Counted from the first letter of the stretch, positions 1-9,367 are shown. The stretch is DNA of 64,000 bases from Anaeromyxobacter dehalogenans 2CP-C (GCF_000013385.1 NC_007760.1:4128001-4192000); one strand, 5' to 3'. Numbers and translations are program-made. The notes: generated from the letters alone by a model not told the origin.

Positions 1-471
1 CTGCCACATCCCCCGACGTCCTGCGCCCTCGCGCTCCTCCTGGCGACGGCGCTATCGCTCGTCGCGCCAGCCGCGGCGCGCGCGGCGAGCTGCAGCCTGA
101 CCATGGGCACGTCGATCGCGTTCGGCGCCTACGACCCGCTCTCCCCCGTGCCGCTCACCACCACCGGCATGCTGCAGTACCGCTGCTCGCGCGGGCAGCC
201 CATCCGCATCACGTTCACCGCCGGAAGCTCCGGCGACGTGTACGCCCGCACGCTGCGCCAGGGACCCTGGACGCTCGCGTACAACCTGTATGCGGACGCG
301 GGCTTCGGGACGGTCTGGGGGGACGGCACCGGCGGCACCGCGGCCGCGCCCGCCGTCACCACGCTCTCGAACGGCCTCACCGTGGCCTACGTCTTCGGGC
401 GCATCCCCGCGCGGCAGGAGCCGCCGGTCGGCCCGTACTCCGACACCATCGTGGTGACGTTCGAGTTCTGA
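1..471 (+). CDS. Spore coat U (SCPU) domain secreted protein, 5' end outside window
   Basis: The reading frame is open from base 1 and ends at a TGA at 469-471; the true start lies before the window. The first ~29 visible codons are a hydrophobic signal peptide ending in an Ala-rich cleavage region. The mature part starts with a Cys and the motif FGAYDPL, and ends with a YGRIPA segment and an alternating hydrophobic last strand. This is the layout of SCPU/CsuA-B type secreted pilin-like proteins, usually exported by a chaperone-usher system. The next gene is a paralogue with the same motifs, so the two probably belong to one locus continuing to the left. The family call is good; the role as a pilus or spore-coat subunit is inferred. 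Confidence 0.8.
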   Translation: MPHPPTSCALALLLATALSLVAPAAARAASCSLTMGTSIAFGAYDPLSPVPLTTTGMLQYRCSRGQPIRITFTAGSSGDVYARTLRQGPWTLAYNLYADAGFGTVWGDGTGGTAAAPAVTTLSNGLTVAYVFGRIPARQEPPVGPYSDTIVVTFEF

Positions 472-673
472 CCGCGCGTCCGCGCGCGCAGCCTGCGCCC
501 GGACGATATCGCGGACGAGCCGGACCCACCGCGGCGCCTGCGCGGCGACAGCGCCCCCGCGTTGACCACGGGTCACGCGCTCTTCACGTGGGATGGGGAT
601 GCCGGGCGGCCTCGACCCCGGTTAGCGTCCGAGCCTCGCGATCTCGCGAACGTTCACCCAAGGAGTCATCCAC

Positions 674-1171
674 ATGCAGAAGCTCGCCCTGCGCCTCGCG
701 CTCGCCATCGCCGCCCTCACCCTCACCGCCGGCGCCGCTCGTGCTGCGAGCGCGACCGCCACCCTCGACGTCACCGCCACGGTGGTCCCCTCCTGCACGA
801 TCGCCGCCACGCCGGTCGCGTTCGGCAGCTACGACCCGCTCGTCACGAACGCCGCCACGGCGCTCGACGCGCAGGGCACCGTGACGGTCACCTGCACGAC
901 CGGCACGGCGTACACCGTGGGTCTCGGCGCCGGGAACAGCGGCAGCGGCAGCCGCGCCATGCAGCACGCCTCGATCGCCGGCGCGCAGCTCCCGTACGAG
1001 CTCTACCAGGAGGCGGCCCGCACCACGGTCTGGGACAGCACGGTCATGCAGGCCGGCACCGCCGCGAGCATCACCCCGGTCCAGTACACGGTGTACGGCC
1101 GCATCCCGGCCGCCCAGAACGTCCCGACCGGCAACTACGCCGACGCGGTCGTCGCCACCGTCACGTTCTAG
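674..1171 (+). CDS. Spore coat U (SCPU) domain secreted protein
   Basis: 165 residues. A signal peptide spans about residues 1-24 (LALAIAALTLTAGAARA), followed by a single SCPU domain with SCTIAATPVAFGSYDPL near residue 40 and YGRIPAAQNVPTGNY near the C terminus. An AAGGAGT ribosome binding site sits about 9 bases before the ATG. It is a paralogue of the truncated gene at the window start; the 202 bases between them hold no gene. SCPU proteins are secreted subunits of CsuA/B-like adhesive pili. No chaperone or usher gene is visible, so assembly partners must lie to the left or elsewhere. Confidence 0.85.
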   Translation: MQKLALRLALAIAALTLTAGAARAASATATLDVTATVVPSCTIAATPVAFGSYDPLVTNAATALDAQGTVTVTCTTGTAYTVGLGAGNSGSGSRAMQHASIAGAQLPYELYQEAARTTVWDSTVMQAGTAASITPVQYTVYGRIPAAQNVPTGNYADAVVATVTF

Positions 1172-1193
1172 CCGCTCGCCGTCGCCGCACCCT

Positions 1194-1225
1194 GCGCGCC
1201 GGTCCGCACCCGCGGGCCGGCGCGC
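1194..1225. terminator. GC hairpin between convergent genes
   Basis: A perfect 9-bp stem (GCGCGCCGG pairing with CCGGCGCGC, loop 1203-1216) lies between the + strand SCPU gene and the - strand cyclophilin gene. There is no U-tract, so this is a stem-only, probably bidirectional terminator; its function is inferred from position. Confidence 0.5.
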
Positions 1226-1261
1226 GCTCCCGACACGTCACGATCCGTCAAGGGCGACCGC

Positions 1262-1879
1262 CTACCGCTGCGCCGCGCCGGCCGGGCCGACCACCCGCGC
1301 CGCGAGGATGCGGACCGGCGGCGACAGCGCCTGGCCCTTCGCCGGCGCCCTGTGGATGCGCCGCACCACGTCCATGCCGCGCACCACCCGGCCGAACGCG
1401 GCGAAGCCCTGGCCGTCCGGGTTGCGGCGGCCGCCGAAGTCCAGCTCCGGCTGCGCGCCCACGCAGACGAAGAAGTCGCTGGTGGCCGTGTCCGGTCCCG
1501 CGCGCGCCATCGAGATCGCGCCGTCCACGTGGCGCAGCCCCGTGTCGCGCGTGCGCTCCAGCCGGATGGGCGCGTGGTCGCGCTCCGCCCGCGCCGGCGC
1601 CACGCCCGCCTGCACCACGTCGATCTTCACCGGGCTGGCTGGCTGGTTGCCGGGGCGCACCGTGCGATGGAACCGGCCGCCGTCGTAGCGCCCCTCGCGC
1701 ACGTAGCGGAGGAAGTTGGCCACCGTCGCCGGCGCGCGCGCCGCGTCCAGCACCAGCTCGAGCTCGCCGAGCTCGGTCGTCATCACGACGTGGACCGGGG
1801 CCGCAGGCGCCGGCGGCGAGGCCGCGGGGGTCGCGGGGGCGGCGGCGAGCAGCAGCGCGAGGAGCGGGGACGCGATCAT
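1262..1879 (-). CDS. Cyclophilin-type peptidylprolyl cis-trans isomerase, probably periplasmic
   Basis: 205 residues. A short hydrophobic, Ala-rich leader (residues 1-25) suggests export. The cyclophilin domain spans about 30-200: a beta-strand start TELGELELVL, the FHRTV core near 70-74 carrying the catalytic Arg, and GAISMARAGPDTATSDFFV near 120-138, equivalent to the family's MA-x-SQFFI segment. It would isomerise Xaa-Pro bonds during folding of exported proteins. Several core positions depart from the E. coli PpiA pattern (TSDFF instead of SQFF), which is usual for secreted paralogues in this group. It stands alone and converges with the SCPU gene. Confidence 0.85.
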   Translation of the reverse strand: MIASPLLALLLAAAPATPAASPPAPAAPVHVVMTTELGELELVLDAARAPATVANFLRYVREGRYDGGRFHRTVRPGNQPASPVKIDVVQAGVAPARAERDHAPIRLERTRDTGLRHVDGAISMARAGPDTATSDFFVCVGAQPELDFGGRRNPDGQGFAAFGRVVRGMDVVRRIHRAPAKGQALSPPVRILAARVVGPAGAAQR

Positions 1880-1949
1880 TCAGCCAGCGTAGCGCCCGAT
1901 GCGGCCCACGCCATTTCTCCACACGCGGCGGCGCCGCCGGGGCACGCCG

Positions 1950-2226
1950 TCATCGCCGCAGCGCGTCCCGGATGTCGCGCAGCAGGACGACCTCCTCCGG
2001 AGGCGCGGGCGGCGGAGGCGGCGGCTCGGCCCTCCGCAGCCGGTTGAACTGCTTCACCATCAGGAAGACGATGAACGCCAGGATCAGGAAGTTCAGGGCG
2101 ACGGTGAGGAAGCTGCCGTACGCGAAGACTGGCACGCGCGCCTTCTTCATGGCGTCGAGCGCACGGGGAACACCCGGCGGGATCTCCCTCAGGGCCACGA
2201 AGTAGTCCTTGAAGTCGAAGCCTCCC
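1950..2226 (-). pseudogene. mscL: Truncated mscL paralogue lacking its N-terminal half
   Basis: The C-terminal ~90 codons closely match the intact mscL at 3173-3619 ([12 protein letters not shown], the second membrane helix, KQFNRLRRAE and the final EVVLLRDIRDALRR). Identity stops abruptly at about 2222, just before GGFDFKD. The first transmembrane helix that lines the MscL pore is absent, and the upstream bases are unrelated. The frame is open further upstream only as antisense to aqpZ, with no plausible start. This is a decapitated duplicate, probably not making a channel. It still keeps an intact stop and C-terminal helix, so a recent origin is likely. Confidence 0.8.
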
Positions 2227-2361
2227 CACCGGGCGGCGCCGCGCCGCACCCCCTTGGCCGCACTCGGATGGCCCGCCCGCCTCCACGCACGATCCGTGCT
2301 ATCGGAAGCGCACCGGAAGCTCACGTCGCGAGCGTGGAGGCACGCGCGGAGGTCGATCGTC

Positions 2362-3099
2362 ATGCCTTTGGCCCACCGGATGGCAGCGGAGTTCGTCGGT
2401 ACGTTCTGGCTCGTCCTCGGCGGTTGCGGCAGCGCGGTCCTCGCCGCCGCGGTCCCTGAGCTGGGGATCGGGTTCCACGGCGTCGCGCTCGCGTTCGGGC
2501 TGACCGTGCTCACGATGGCGTTCGCGATCGGGCACGTGTCCGGCTGTCACCTCAACCCCGCGGTGACGGTGGGACTCACCGTCGCGCGTCGCTTCCCCGG
2601 CGCCGACGTCGGGCCGTACGTCGTCGCGCAGGTGCTCGGCGCCGTGGCCGGGGCCGGCGTGCTGTACCTCATCGCGTCCGGCAGGGCGGGCTTCGACGTC
2701 ACGGCAGGCTTCGCGTCCAACGGCTTCGCAGAGCACTCGCCCGGCGGGTACGCGATGGGCGCGTGCTTCCTGACCGAGCTGGTGATGACGTTCGCGTTCC
2801 TGTTCGTGATCCTGGGCGCGACCGACGAGCGCGCGCCGAAGGGCCTCGCCCCGATCGCGATCGGGCTCTGCCTCACGCTCGTCCACCTCGTCAGCATCCC
2901 CGTCACCAACACCTCGGTGAACCCCGCCCGGTCCACCGGGCCGGCGCTGTTCGCGGGCGGCTGGGCGCTCGCGCAGCTGTGGATGTTCTGGATCGCGCCC
3001 ATCGTGGGCGCGGCGCTGGCGGGGGTCGTCTACCCGCTCGTCGCCGGCGGCCGCGCCGCGCAGCGTCGAGCGACGACCTCGCACGCGAGCGCGGCCTGA
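2362..3099 (+). CDS. aqpZ: Aquaporin Z (water channel)
   Basis: 245 residues, six transmembrane helices and both NPA boxes of the aquaporin family: HLNPAVTVG in the first half and SVNPARSTG in the second. The [10 protein letters not shown] helix and the FEHSPGGY-like loop fit AqpZ rather than a glycerol facilitator. The ATG at 2362 follows a GGAG box by about 9 bases; a second ATG at 2380 is possible. It mediates passive water flow across the inner membrane. It lies between a truncated and an intact mscL, so the locus joins the fast water channel to the emergency osmotic valve. Confidence 0.92.
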   Translation: MPLAHRMAAEFVGTFWLVLGGCGSAVLAAAVPELGIGFHGVALAFGLTVLTMAFAIGHVSGCHLNPAVTVGLTVARRFPGADVGPYVVAQVLGAVAGAGVLYLIASGRAGFDVTAGFASNGFAEHSPGGYAMGACFLTELVMTFAFLFVILGATDERAPKGLAPIAIGLCLTLVHLVSIPVTNTSVNPARSTGPALFAGGWALAQLWMFWIAPIVGAALAGVVYPLVAGGRAAQRRATTSHASAA

Positions 3100-3130
3100 C
3101 GCACCCGCACGAGCGCCCGGTTCACGGCGG

Positions 3131-3157
3131 CGGAGCCCCGCGCACCGCGAGGCTCCG
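3131..3157. terminator. Hairpin between convergent aqpZ and mscL
   Basis: A 7-bp stem CGGAGCC / GGCTCCG encloses a 13-base GC-rich loop in the 73-base gap between the two convergent genes. No U-tract. Terminator role inferred from position. Confidence 0.35.
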
Positions 3158-3172
3158 GGCGGCAGCGCCTCG

Positions 3173-3619
3173 TCACCGCCGCAGCGCGTCCCGGATCTCG
3201 CGCAGCAGGACGACGTCCTCCGGAGGCGCGGCGGGCGCGGGCGGCGGCTCGGCCTTCTTCAGCCGGTTGAACTGCTTCACCATGAGGAAGATGATGAACG
3301 CCAGGATGATGAAGTTGATGGCGATGGTGATGAAGCTGCCGTAGGCGAAGACCGGGACCCCCGCCTTCTTGACCGCGTCGAGGGCGTGGGGGACACCCGG
3401 CGGGATCTCCTTCAAGGCCACGAAGTAGTCCTTGAAGTCGAAGCCCCCGAAGATCGCGCCGACCACGGGCATCACGAGATCGTTGACGATCGAGTCCACT
3501 ATCTGCCCGAAGGCGGCGCCGATGATGACGCCCACCGCCAGGTCGACCACGTTCCCCTTCAGCGGTGACGGGCGCGAAGGCGACGGCGCGGTGACGCGGG
3601 CGCCGGGCTCGCCGGTCAC
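3173..3619 (-). CDS. mscL: Large-conductance mechanosensitive channel MscL
   Basis: The body is canonical Msc[17 protein letters not shown] forms the first, pore-lining helix, then the periplasmic loop, the second helix ([19 protein letters not shown]), KQFNRLKK and a charged C-terminal bundle. It opens on membrane tension to release solutes in osmotic downshock. The N terminus is odd: the usual amphipathic segment (of the type EFKEFAVKGN) is replaced by a Pro/Ser-rich stretch, and no ATG lies near the expected place. The best start is the GTG at 3619, overlapping the stop of the methyltransferase gene, giving 148 residues. The start is therefore uncertain although the family is not. Confidence 0.82.
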   Translation of the reverse strand: MTGEPGARVTAPSPSRPSPLKGNVVDLAVGVIIGAAFGQIVDSIVNDLVMPVVGAIFGGFDFKDYFVALKEIPPGVPHALDAVKKAGVPVFAYGSFITIAINFIILAFIIFLMVKQFNRLKKAEPPPAPAAPPEDVVLLREIRDALRR

Positions 3620-4266
3620 ACTCGGCCGGTGAACGCCACGGCGAAGATGCGCGCGATCCCCGTCAGCGACCGAACGCGGACATCCTTCAGCCCCGCGGCC
3701 TGCATCGCGCGGACGAGGTCGTCGGGCCGGTGCCGCGGGTACCGGAACAGCAGCCGGAACGGGAGATCGGGGGCGAGCGGGCGCGTCGTCACGAGGACGA
3801 CCCACGCGCCCGGCCGCGCGACGCGGGCCAGCTCGCGGATGGCCGGCGCAGGGTCCGCGAGGTGGTCGAGCACCAGCGCACTGATCACCGCGTCCATCCC
3901 TGCATCGCGGATCGGCAGCGCACGGACGTCCGCCCGCGCCAGGAACGGCCTCGCGCCCTGCCTCCCGAGCCTCGCGGAGGCCCGCGCCAGCAGCCGCGGC
4001 GACAGGTCCACGCCGTACGCGCCCGCGCGAGCTCCGCCTGCCCGGATGGCCGCCTCGCTGAACAGGCCCGCGCCGATGCCGCAGTCGAGGACGCGCCCCG
4101 GAGGCGCCCGGTGAGGCCCGTCCGCCTCGAGCCGGGCGAGCAGCCTACGGTACGCGCGCGCGTAGGTGAGCGCGTGGAGGAAGGAGTCCCAGTACCAGGC
4201 GGTCGCGTCGTAGATCCCGGCGAGCCAGGACGCACGCTCGGCGCCGCGTGCCGGTCGAGGTTCCAT
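3616..4266 (-). CDS. Class I SAM-dependent methyltransferase
   Basis: 216 residues. The Rossmann-type SAM site is visible: motif [16 protein letters not shown] (about residues 58-72), an acidic strand end [26 protein letters not shown], and the post-motif helix ending in [16 protein letters not shown]. The fold resembles UbiE/COQ5-like methyltransferases; the substrate cannot be read from sequence. A GGAGG box precedes the ATG. Its TGA overlaps the proposed GTG start of mscL, so the two may be translationally coupled. Confidence 0.8.
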   Translation of the reverse strand: MEPRPARGAERASWLAGIYDATAWYWDSFLHALTYARAYRRLLARLEADGPHRAPPGRVLDCGIGAGLFSEAAIRAGGARAGAYGVDLSPRLLARASARLGRQGARPFLARADVRALPIRDAGMDAVISALVLDHLADPAPAIRELARVARPGAWVVLVTTRPLAPDLPFRLLFRYPRHRPDDLVRAMQAAGLKDVRVRSLTGIARIFAVAFTGRV

Positions 4267-4348
4267 GCGTTGCCTCCTGGTTTACCGGGAGGTCCTAGGC
4301 GACGCGAAGTGACCGCTCCACCCGCGAAGCCGTCCGCCTGGCCGCTCC

Positions 4349-5150
4349 TCATGCCCTGGGATGGTGCAGGATCTCCCTCGCCCTCATCCACGGTCCGAGG
4401 AGCGCGACCTCCGTCTCGGTCACCGGCCGGTTCGCGAACCCCTTCCACTCCGACACGCGCCAGCCGCCCATGCACGGGGAGATCGCGATGGTGAGCCCCC
4501 TGCTGCCGACCTGGGCGTGGAAGACGACGGCCTCGCCCCGCTGGATCTTCTCGCGGTAGTCCGTCACGCAGCTGCGCATCCGCAGGCCCTCGGCCCGCAG
4601 CTCGTGCAGCGTGACGATCCGTCGGACCTCCACGCCGTTCGCGGCCCAGTCCTCGATGACGTGACGCGAGAGCGGGGCGCTCCGCGGCGCGGCGGGGGAG
4701 CCGGCCGGGGCCGCTGCGCCGCCAACCGGGCGCACGAGCGCCACCTCGGGCGCCGCGACCACCGGGCGGCGCGTCCTCAGCGGCGAGCTTCCGCGCGGCC
4801 CACGCCAGCGCGTAGGCGAAGAACTCGGGCCGACCCGCGCCGGGCCAGCGGCGCGACATCGACCAGTGCAGTCGCTCGGGCGAGTCGGACTGGATCGTCA
4901 CCCAGAGGAGCGGGCGCAGACGAACCTCGATCCCGATGGACCACGCGCCGGGCCCGTCCTGCTGCGCCTCGAGCGACGCCCGCGCGACGTCCCGGGCGCG
5001 CGACACGGTGACCAGGACCGAGCGCGGTCCGACCGCCAGGCGCTCGCGCCACGACGGCGGCACCGCGCGGCCGACCGGCGCGCACACGACCGGGCTCGGC
5101 GGCGGGCCGCCGGCGAAGCGGAACGCGGCCTGGGGGGAGGCGCCGGGCAC
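4349..5150 (-). pseudogene. PcfJ-like protein gene with a frameshift
   Basis: Two open frames on the same strand look like one gene. The 5' part (GTG at 5150 to about 4775) encodes a soluble N-terminal region ending in ARKLAAEDAP. The 3' part, open at 4349-4762 in another frame, carries the PcfJ-type core LRAEGLRMRSCVTDY and a trailing LTIAISPCMGGWRVSEWKG. A one-base change near 4765-4790 would join them into ~265 residues. PcfJ family proteins are mostly known from plasmids and accessory regions and their function is not settled. Either the gene is inactive or there is a base-calling error here. Confidence 0.5.
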
Positions 5151-5267
5151 GACCGTACATCATCCCCGGCGGTCGGACAGTCTGCCGTGAGGGCGCGCTC
5201 CGCGTGAAGGCGGGGCTCGACTTCGGGTACACTGCGGGGCTCACGCCCGTCGTCATGGGGGTCGCCG

Positions 5268-8200
5268 GTGCTCTCGCTCGTCGCCACAGTCGTCCTCGCC
5301 GCCGCGCCCGCCCTGCCGCCGTGGGACGCCGCGTTCCTGGAAGCACCGGCCGCAGAGGTCGCGCGCGCGGCGGCCGCGCTCACGCCTCCTGAGCGCGCGC
5401 TGGACCCGCTGCACCACGAGGTCCGGTTCGTCGTGGACGACGCGGGCCGGGTCACCACGACGGTCCGCGCCGCCTTCCGGATCCTCACGCAGGCGGGCGT
5501 CGAGGCGATGGCGCAGGTTTCCGCCCCCTGGCAGCCCTGGCATCACGATCGCCCGGCGATCCGCGCCCGCGTGATCACGCCGGACGGCCTGGCGCACGCG
5601 CTCGATCCCGCCACGCTGGTCGAGTCCGGAGCGCCGGAGGGCGAGCGGACGCTGCGCGACGCTCGGCAGCTCCACGCCGTGCTGCCCGCCCTCGCGGTGG
5701 GCGCCGTGATCGAGGTCGAGATCGCGACCGGCGAGCACACGCCGTTCGCGGCGCCGGGAGCGGTGGGATCCGTCTCGCTCGACGGCCCCGGCTGGCGGCG
5801 GCAGATCGTCCGGATCGAGGCGCCCGCACGCCTCCAGCTGCGCCACCGGCTGTCGGGGCGCGTCCTGGCCCCGCGCGCCGGCACGGCCGGCGACCGCCGC
5901 ACGCTGGAGTGGAGCTGGGCCCCGTCTCCGTCGCACCCACCCGGCGAGCCGCTCGCGCCCGCCGTGAGCGGCGACGGGCCGAACCTCGTGTTCACGACGG
6001 CGCGCTCATGGGAGGAGCTGGCGACGTGGTACTCCGCCCAGGTGGATCGGTCCCTCGCCGGTGCCGACCTCGCCACGCTGGCGCGGGAGATCGCGGGCGG
6101 AGCCGCCACACCGGAGCAGGCCGCGGCGCGACTGGTCGAGTGGATGCAGACCCGCGTCCGCTACACGGCGCTGGAGATCGGCGCGGGGGCCGTCATCCCG
6201 GCGCGTCCCTCCGACGTCCTCTCCCGCGCCTACGGCGACTGCAAGGATCTCTCGACGCTGCTGGTCGGCTTGCTGCGCGCGCTGGGCCACCCTGCGGACG
6301 TGGTCCTCGCGCGGGCCGATCGCGTCGACATCGATGCCGAGCTCCCGGGGATGTTCTTCGACCACGCCCTCGTCCGCGTCGGCGGCCCGCACCCAAGGTA
6401 CGTGGACCCGACGTTCCCGGCGCTGCCCGTCGGCTTGCTGCCGCCGAACCTCGAGGATCGATGGTCGCTGGCCGCGCGGCCCGGTGCCCGGCTCGAGCGG
6501 CTGCCCCGGAACCCGCTGTCCGCGTACCGGGGCGAGCTGGACCGTGAGCTTCAGCTGGACGGCCCCGGCAAGGCGAAGGCGCGGGAGGTCCGGCGGTATC
6601 ACGGACTCTTCGCCGCGATCCATCGCGCCGCGCGCGCTGGCCACCCCGAGGACGAGCTTCGCAAGCGGGACGAGGGCGAGGCCAGGGAGCGGCTCAAGGC
6701 AGCGCGGGCCACCGCGACGTTCCGGGACCGGGCGGATGGGACCGTGGAGATCGTCTCCGAGGCCGAGGGCTCTGCCCTGGCCAGCGCCGAGGACGATTCG
6801 GCGGAGGCCCGTCCGGAGCGCCGGGTGCTCTCCTGCCTCCAGGACCAGCTCTGGCCCCAGGACGCCGGCAAGGACGCGCGCTCGCAGCCGCTGACGATCG
6901 AGCTTCCGTGCGTGGGCGAGAGCCGGTACCGGATCCGGCCGCCCCGCGGCATGCGCGTGGCGGGCTCGCTCCCGCCGGACCTCGACCTCGCGGAGGAACA
7001 CCTCCGCTACCAGGAGACGTACCGGGCCGAGCGCGACGGCACGGTCGTGGTCACCCAGCGGCTGGAGCAGCGCCACGGCCCGGTGCCGCCGGCCGAGGTG
7101 ACCTCCTGGCGCCGCCGGCTGCGCGCGCTGGGCAAGGACGCGCCCGTGATCCGGTTCGAGCGGACCAGCCAGGCGCTCCTGACGCAGGGACGCGGCCGCG
7201 AGGCGCTCGAGGAGCTGCGGCGGGTCCTGTCCGAGTCCGGCGGCGACCTCCCATCGCGCGTCCGGTACGCGGCCGGCCTGGGCGAGCTCGGGATGGTGGA
7301 CGCCGCGCGGAGGACCGCCGAGGAGGCGGTGCGCCTGGCGCCCGAGAGCGGCTGGGCCTGGCGCGTGCTCGCGATCCAGCGCGCCCGCGGATCGTTCGGG
7401 GAGACGCTCACGTCGGGCTGCGATCTCCCCGGGGCGATCGCGGCCCAGCGGCGCGCCTCGGAGCTCGAGCCGAGAGCGGGAGGGACGCGCGGGTACCTGG
7501 GATACCTGCTCCTGCAAGGCGCCGATTGCCGGTACATGGCCGCCGGCGCGCGCCCCGAGGAAGCGCTCGAGCCGCTGCGCCACGCGCGCGACGTGCTCGG
7601 CAACCACCGCTTCGACGACGACCTGGCGACCGCGCTGCTCGCGCTGGGGAGGGCGGCGGAGGCCACGGCCGTCGCGCGCGAGATGCCCGCAGGGAAGCAG
7701 CGGGACGTCGTGCTGCTGGCCGCGCTCACCTCGAGCGAGGGAGTGGAGGCCGCGGCGGCGGAGGCCCGTGCGATGACGGCGCAGCGGCGCGGCGATGCGC
7801 TGCTCGGCGCCGCCAGCCGCCTGCAGCGGCAGCGCGCGTTCGGCCAGGCGGCGGCGCTCCTCGACGCCGCGAGCGACGGGTCCGAGAACATCGCCACCCT
7901 GAGGTCGCGCGCCGCGGTGCTCCGCCGCGTGAAGCGCCTCGGACCGGACGAGGTTCCGCCGGGACCGGAGGGCGTCCCGGTCCGCGTGTTCCGGGCGGTC
8001 GCGGGGCTCGCGCCGCTCACCGACGTGCTCTCGGCCGATCGCCCATCCGCGGACGGAGGGGTGGTCGAGACGTTCCTGCGGACGATGCGGCAGCGCATCA
8101 CGGGAGAGCTCGACGGCGCCGCGCTGGTGGACCTCCTCGCCGCCGCCCTGGAGCCGAAGTTCGACGGCGATGCGCGCGAGGGCGGCCCCCTGGCCGCCGG

Positions 8201-9284
8201 CGGGATCCGCTACTACGTGGTCCCCGAGCGCGGCAGGTGGAGGCTCGCCGCCGTCGAGGGGGAGGCGACCGTGCTCGCTCACCGGGCGCTCTCGCTCGTC
8301 GAGTCCGGCCGGCCCGACGCCGCGCGACGCTGGCTGGACTGGGCCCGGCGCGAGACGCCCGCGGGTGGGGGAGACCCGACGTCCGGCGGCCGGCTGGTGG
8401 AGGCGCTCTGGCCCGAGGAGCCCGCCGCGTCGCCCGAGGATGTCACGCTGGCGGCCGCAGCGGTCGTGGCCTACGGCCCGAGCGCGCCCGCCGCGGTCCC
8501 GCTGCTCGACCGGCAGCTGGCGCGCCCGTTGCCGCCGCGGCAGCGCGACGCCGCCCGCCTCGCGCTGCTGAACGCGGTGTCCCGCTCGCGCGCGCACGCG
8601 CGGACCCTCGAGCTGGCGCAGGCCCTGCTGCGCGAGCTGCCTCCGGACGCGCCGGTCCGGCCGCTCGTGTCGCAGCTCGAGATCGCCGCGCTGCACGGCC
8701 TCGGGCGCGACGGGGAGGCTCGGGCCCGGCTGCTTGAGGCGCTGACCACGCTGTCCAGCGCGTCCGCGCAGCGGCGCCTCGCCCGCGCCGCGCTGAGCAT
8801 CGGCGCCTTCGAGGAGGGCATCGACGTGCTCGATCGGCACGCCCGCGGCGCCTCGCCGGATCCCGAGGATCTGAACGAGCTCGCCTGGGCGCGGCTCTTC
8901 GTCGAGGGGTCGCCCGCGGCGAGCCTGCACGACGTCGAGCTCTGCCTCGGGCAGACGCGCGACGCCACCAGCCGGGCCGCAGCGCTCCACACCCAGGCTG
9001 CGATCCTGGCCGAGGTCGGCGAGCCTGAGGCCGCGATCCGCAAGCTGCAGGAGTCGCTGGCGGCCGATCCGTCGTTCGTGGGGAGCGCCGCGTGGCTGGT
9101 GGTCGGCCGGGTGGCGGAGTCCTACGGTCTGCCCGAGGACGCCCGCGCCGCATACCAGCGCGTCGATCGCGTCCCGTTCCCCGACGCCGGGCATCCGCGC
9201 GCGCTGGCGGACCGATGGGCGCGCCGCCTGCCCGAGCCCGTGCGCGCCGGCGCGGCGCCCTCGCCCACGACCGGGGGAACCTGA
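5268..9284 (+). CDS. Giant DUF3857 / transglutaminase-like / TPR protein
   Basis: 1338 residues from a GTG start. A short hydrophobic leader (1-14) suggests export. The order is a DUF3857-type beta domain (~45-240), a transglutaminase-like domain (~255-400) with an intact-looking triad Cys325 (AYGDCKD), His366 (FFDHAL) and Asp380 (YVDPTF), a linking beta region, then many TPR-like helical repeats from ~600 to the end. Proteins of this DUF3857-transglutaminase type are common in Bacteroidetes and myxobacteria; substrates are unknown. The triad suggests a working cysteine peptidase or amidase. The following micro-ORF and lipoprotein gene are packed behind it and may be co-transcribed. Confidence 0.8.
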   Translation: MLSLVATVVLAAAPALPPWDAAFLEAPAAEVARAAAALTPPERALDPLHHEVRFVVDDAGRVTTTVRAAFRILTQAGVEAMAQVSAPWQPWHHDRPAIRARVITPDGLAHALDPATLVESGAPEGERTLRDARQLHAVLPALAVGAVIEVEIATGEHTPFAAPGAVGSVSLDGPGWRRQIVRIEAPARLQLRHRLSGRVLAPRAGTAGDRRTLEWSWAPSPSHPPGEPLAPAVSGDGPNLVFTTARSWEELATWYSAQVDRSLAGADLATLAREIAGGAATPEQAAARLVEWMQTRVRYTALEIGAGAVIPARPSDVLSRAYGDCKDLSTLLVGLLRALGHPADVVLARADRVDIDAELPGMFFDHALVRVGGPHPRYVDPTFPALPVGLLPPNLEDRWSLAARPGARLERLPRNPLSAYRGELDRELQLDGPGKAKAREVRRYHGLFAAIHRAARAGHPEDELRKRDEGEARERLKAARATATFRDRADGTVEIVSEAEGSALASAEDDSAEARPERRVLSCLQDQLWPQDAGKDARSQPLTIELPCVGESRYRIRPPRGMRVAGSLPPDLDLAEEHLRYQETYRAERDGTVVVTQRLEQRHGPVPPAEVTSWRRRLRALGKDAPVIRFERTSQALLTQGRGREALEELRRVLSESGGDLPSRVRYAAGLGELGMVDAARRTAEEAVRLAPESGWAWRVLAIQRARGSFGETLTSGCDLPGAIAAQRRASELEPRAGGTRGYLGYLLLQGADCRYMAAGARPEEALEPLRHARDVLGNHRFDDDLATALLALGRAAEATAVAREMPAGKQRDVVLLAALTSSEGVEAAAAEARAMTAQRRGDALLGAASRLQRQRAFGQAAALLDAASDGSENIATLRSRAAVLRRVKRLGPDEVPPGPEGVPVRVFRAVAGLAPLTDVLSADRPSADGGVVETFLRTMRQRITGELDGAALVDLLAAALEPKFDGDAREGGPLAAGGIRYYVVPERGRWRLAAVEGEATVLAHRALSLVESGRPDAARRWLDWARRETPAGGGDPTSGGRLVEALWPEEPAASPEDVTLAAAAVVAYGPSAPAAVPLLDRQLARPLPPRQRDAARLALLNAVSRSRAHARTLELAQALLRELPPDAPVRPLVSQLEIAALHGLGRDGEARARLLEALTTLSSASAQRRLARAALSIGAFEEGIDVLDRHARGASPDPEDLNELAWARLFVEGSPAASLHDVELCLGQTRDATSRAAALHTQAAILAEVGEPEAAIRKLQESLAADPSFVGSAAWLVVGRVAESYGLPEDARAAYQRVDRVPFPDAGHPRALADRWARRLPEPVRAGAAPSPTTGGT

Positions 9285-9367
9285 TGGTCATGACCAATCG
9301 CGAGCTGCGTGTGATGCGCGGCCAACTCGGTCTCCGAACCGGACAACCGGTCAGGAAGGGGCCATGA
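9284..9367 (+). CDS. 27-codon micro-ORF linking two genes
   Basis: An ATG at 9284 overlaps the TGA of the preceding gene by one base, and its own TGA overlaps the ATG of the following lipoprotein gene. The encoded peptide (MVMTNRELRVMRG..., basic) is not recognised. The perfect stop-start overlaps on both sides suggest a translational bridge rather than a functional protein, but chance cannot be excluded. Confidence 0.3.
   Translation: MVMTNRELRVMRGQLGLRTGQPVRKGP

Noticed and set aside
562-2205. Long + strand open frame of 547 codons
   Set aside because: It crosses the SCPU gene and the antisense of the cyclophilin and mscL genes; composition is Arg/Pro/His-rich as expected of shadow frames in GC-rich DNA.
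6006-9194. 1062-codon open frame antisense to the DUF3857 gene
   Set aside because: Composition is Arg/Gly/Glu-rich without domains; the + strand protein has an intact catalytic triad and explains the region.
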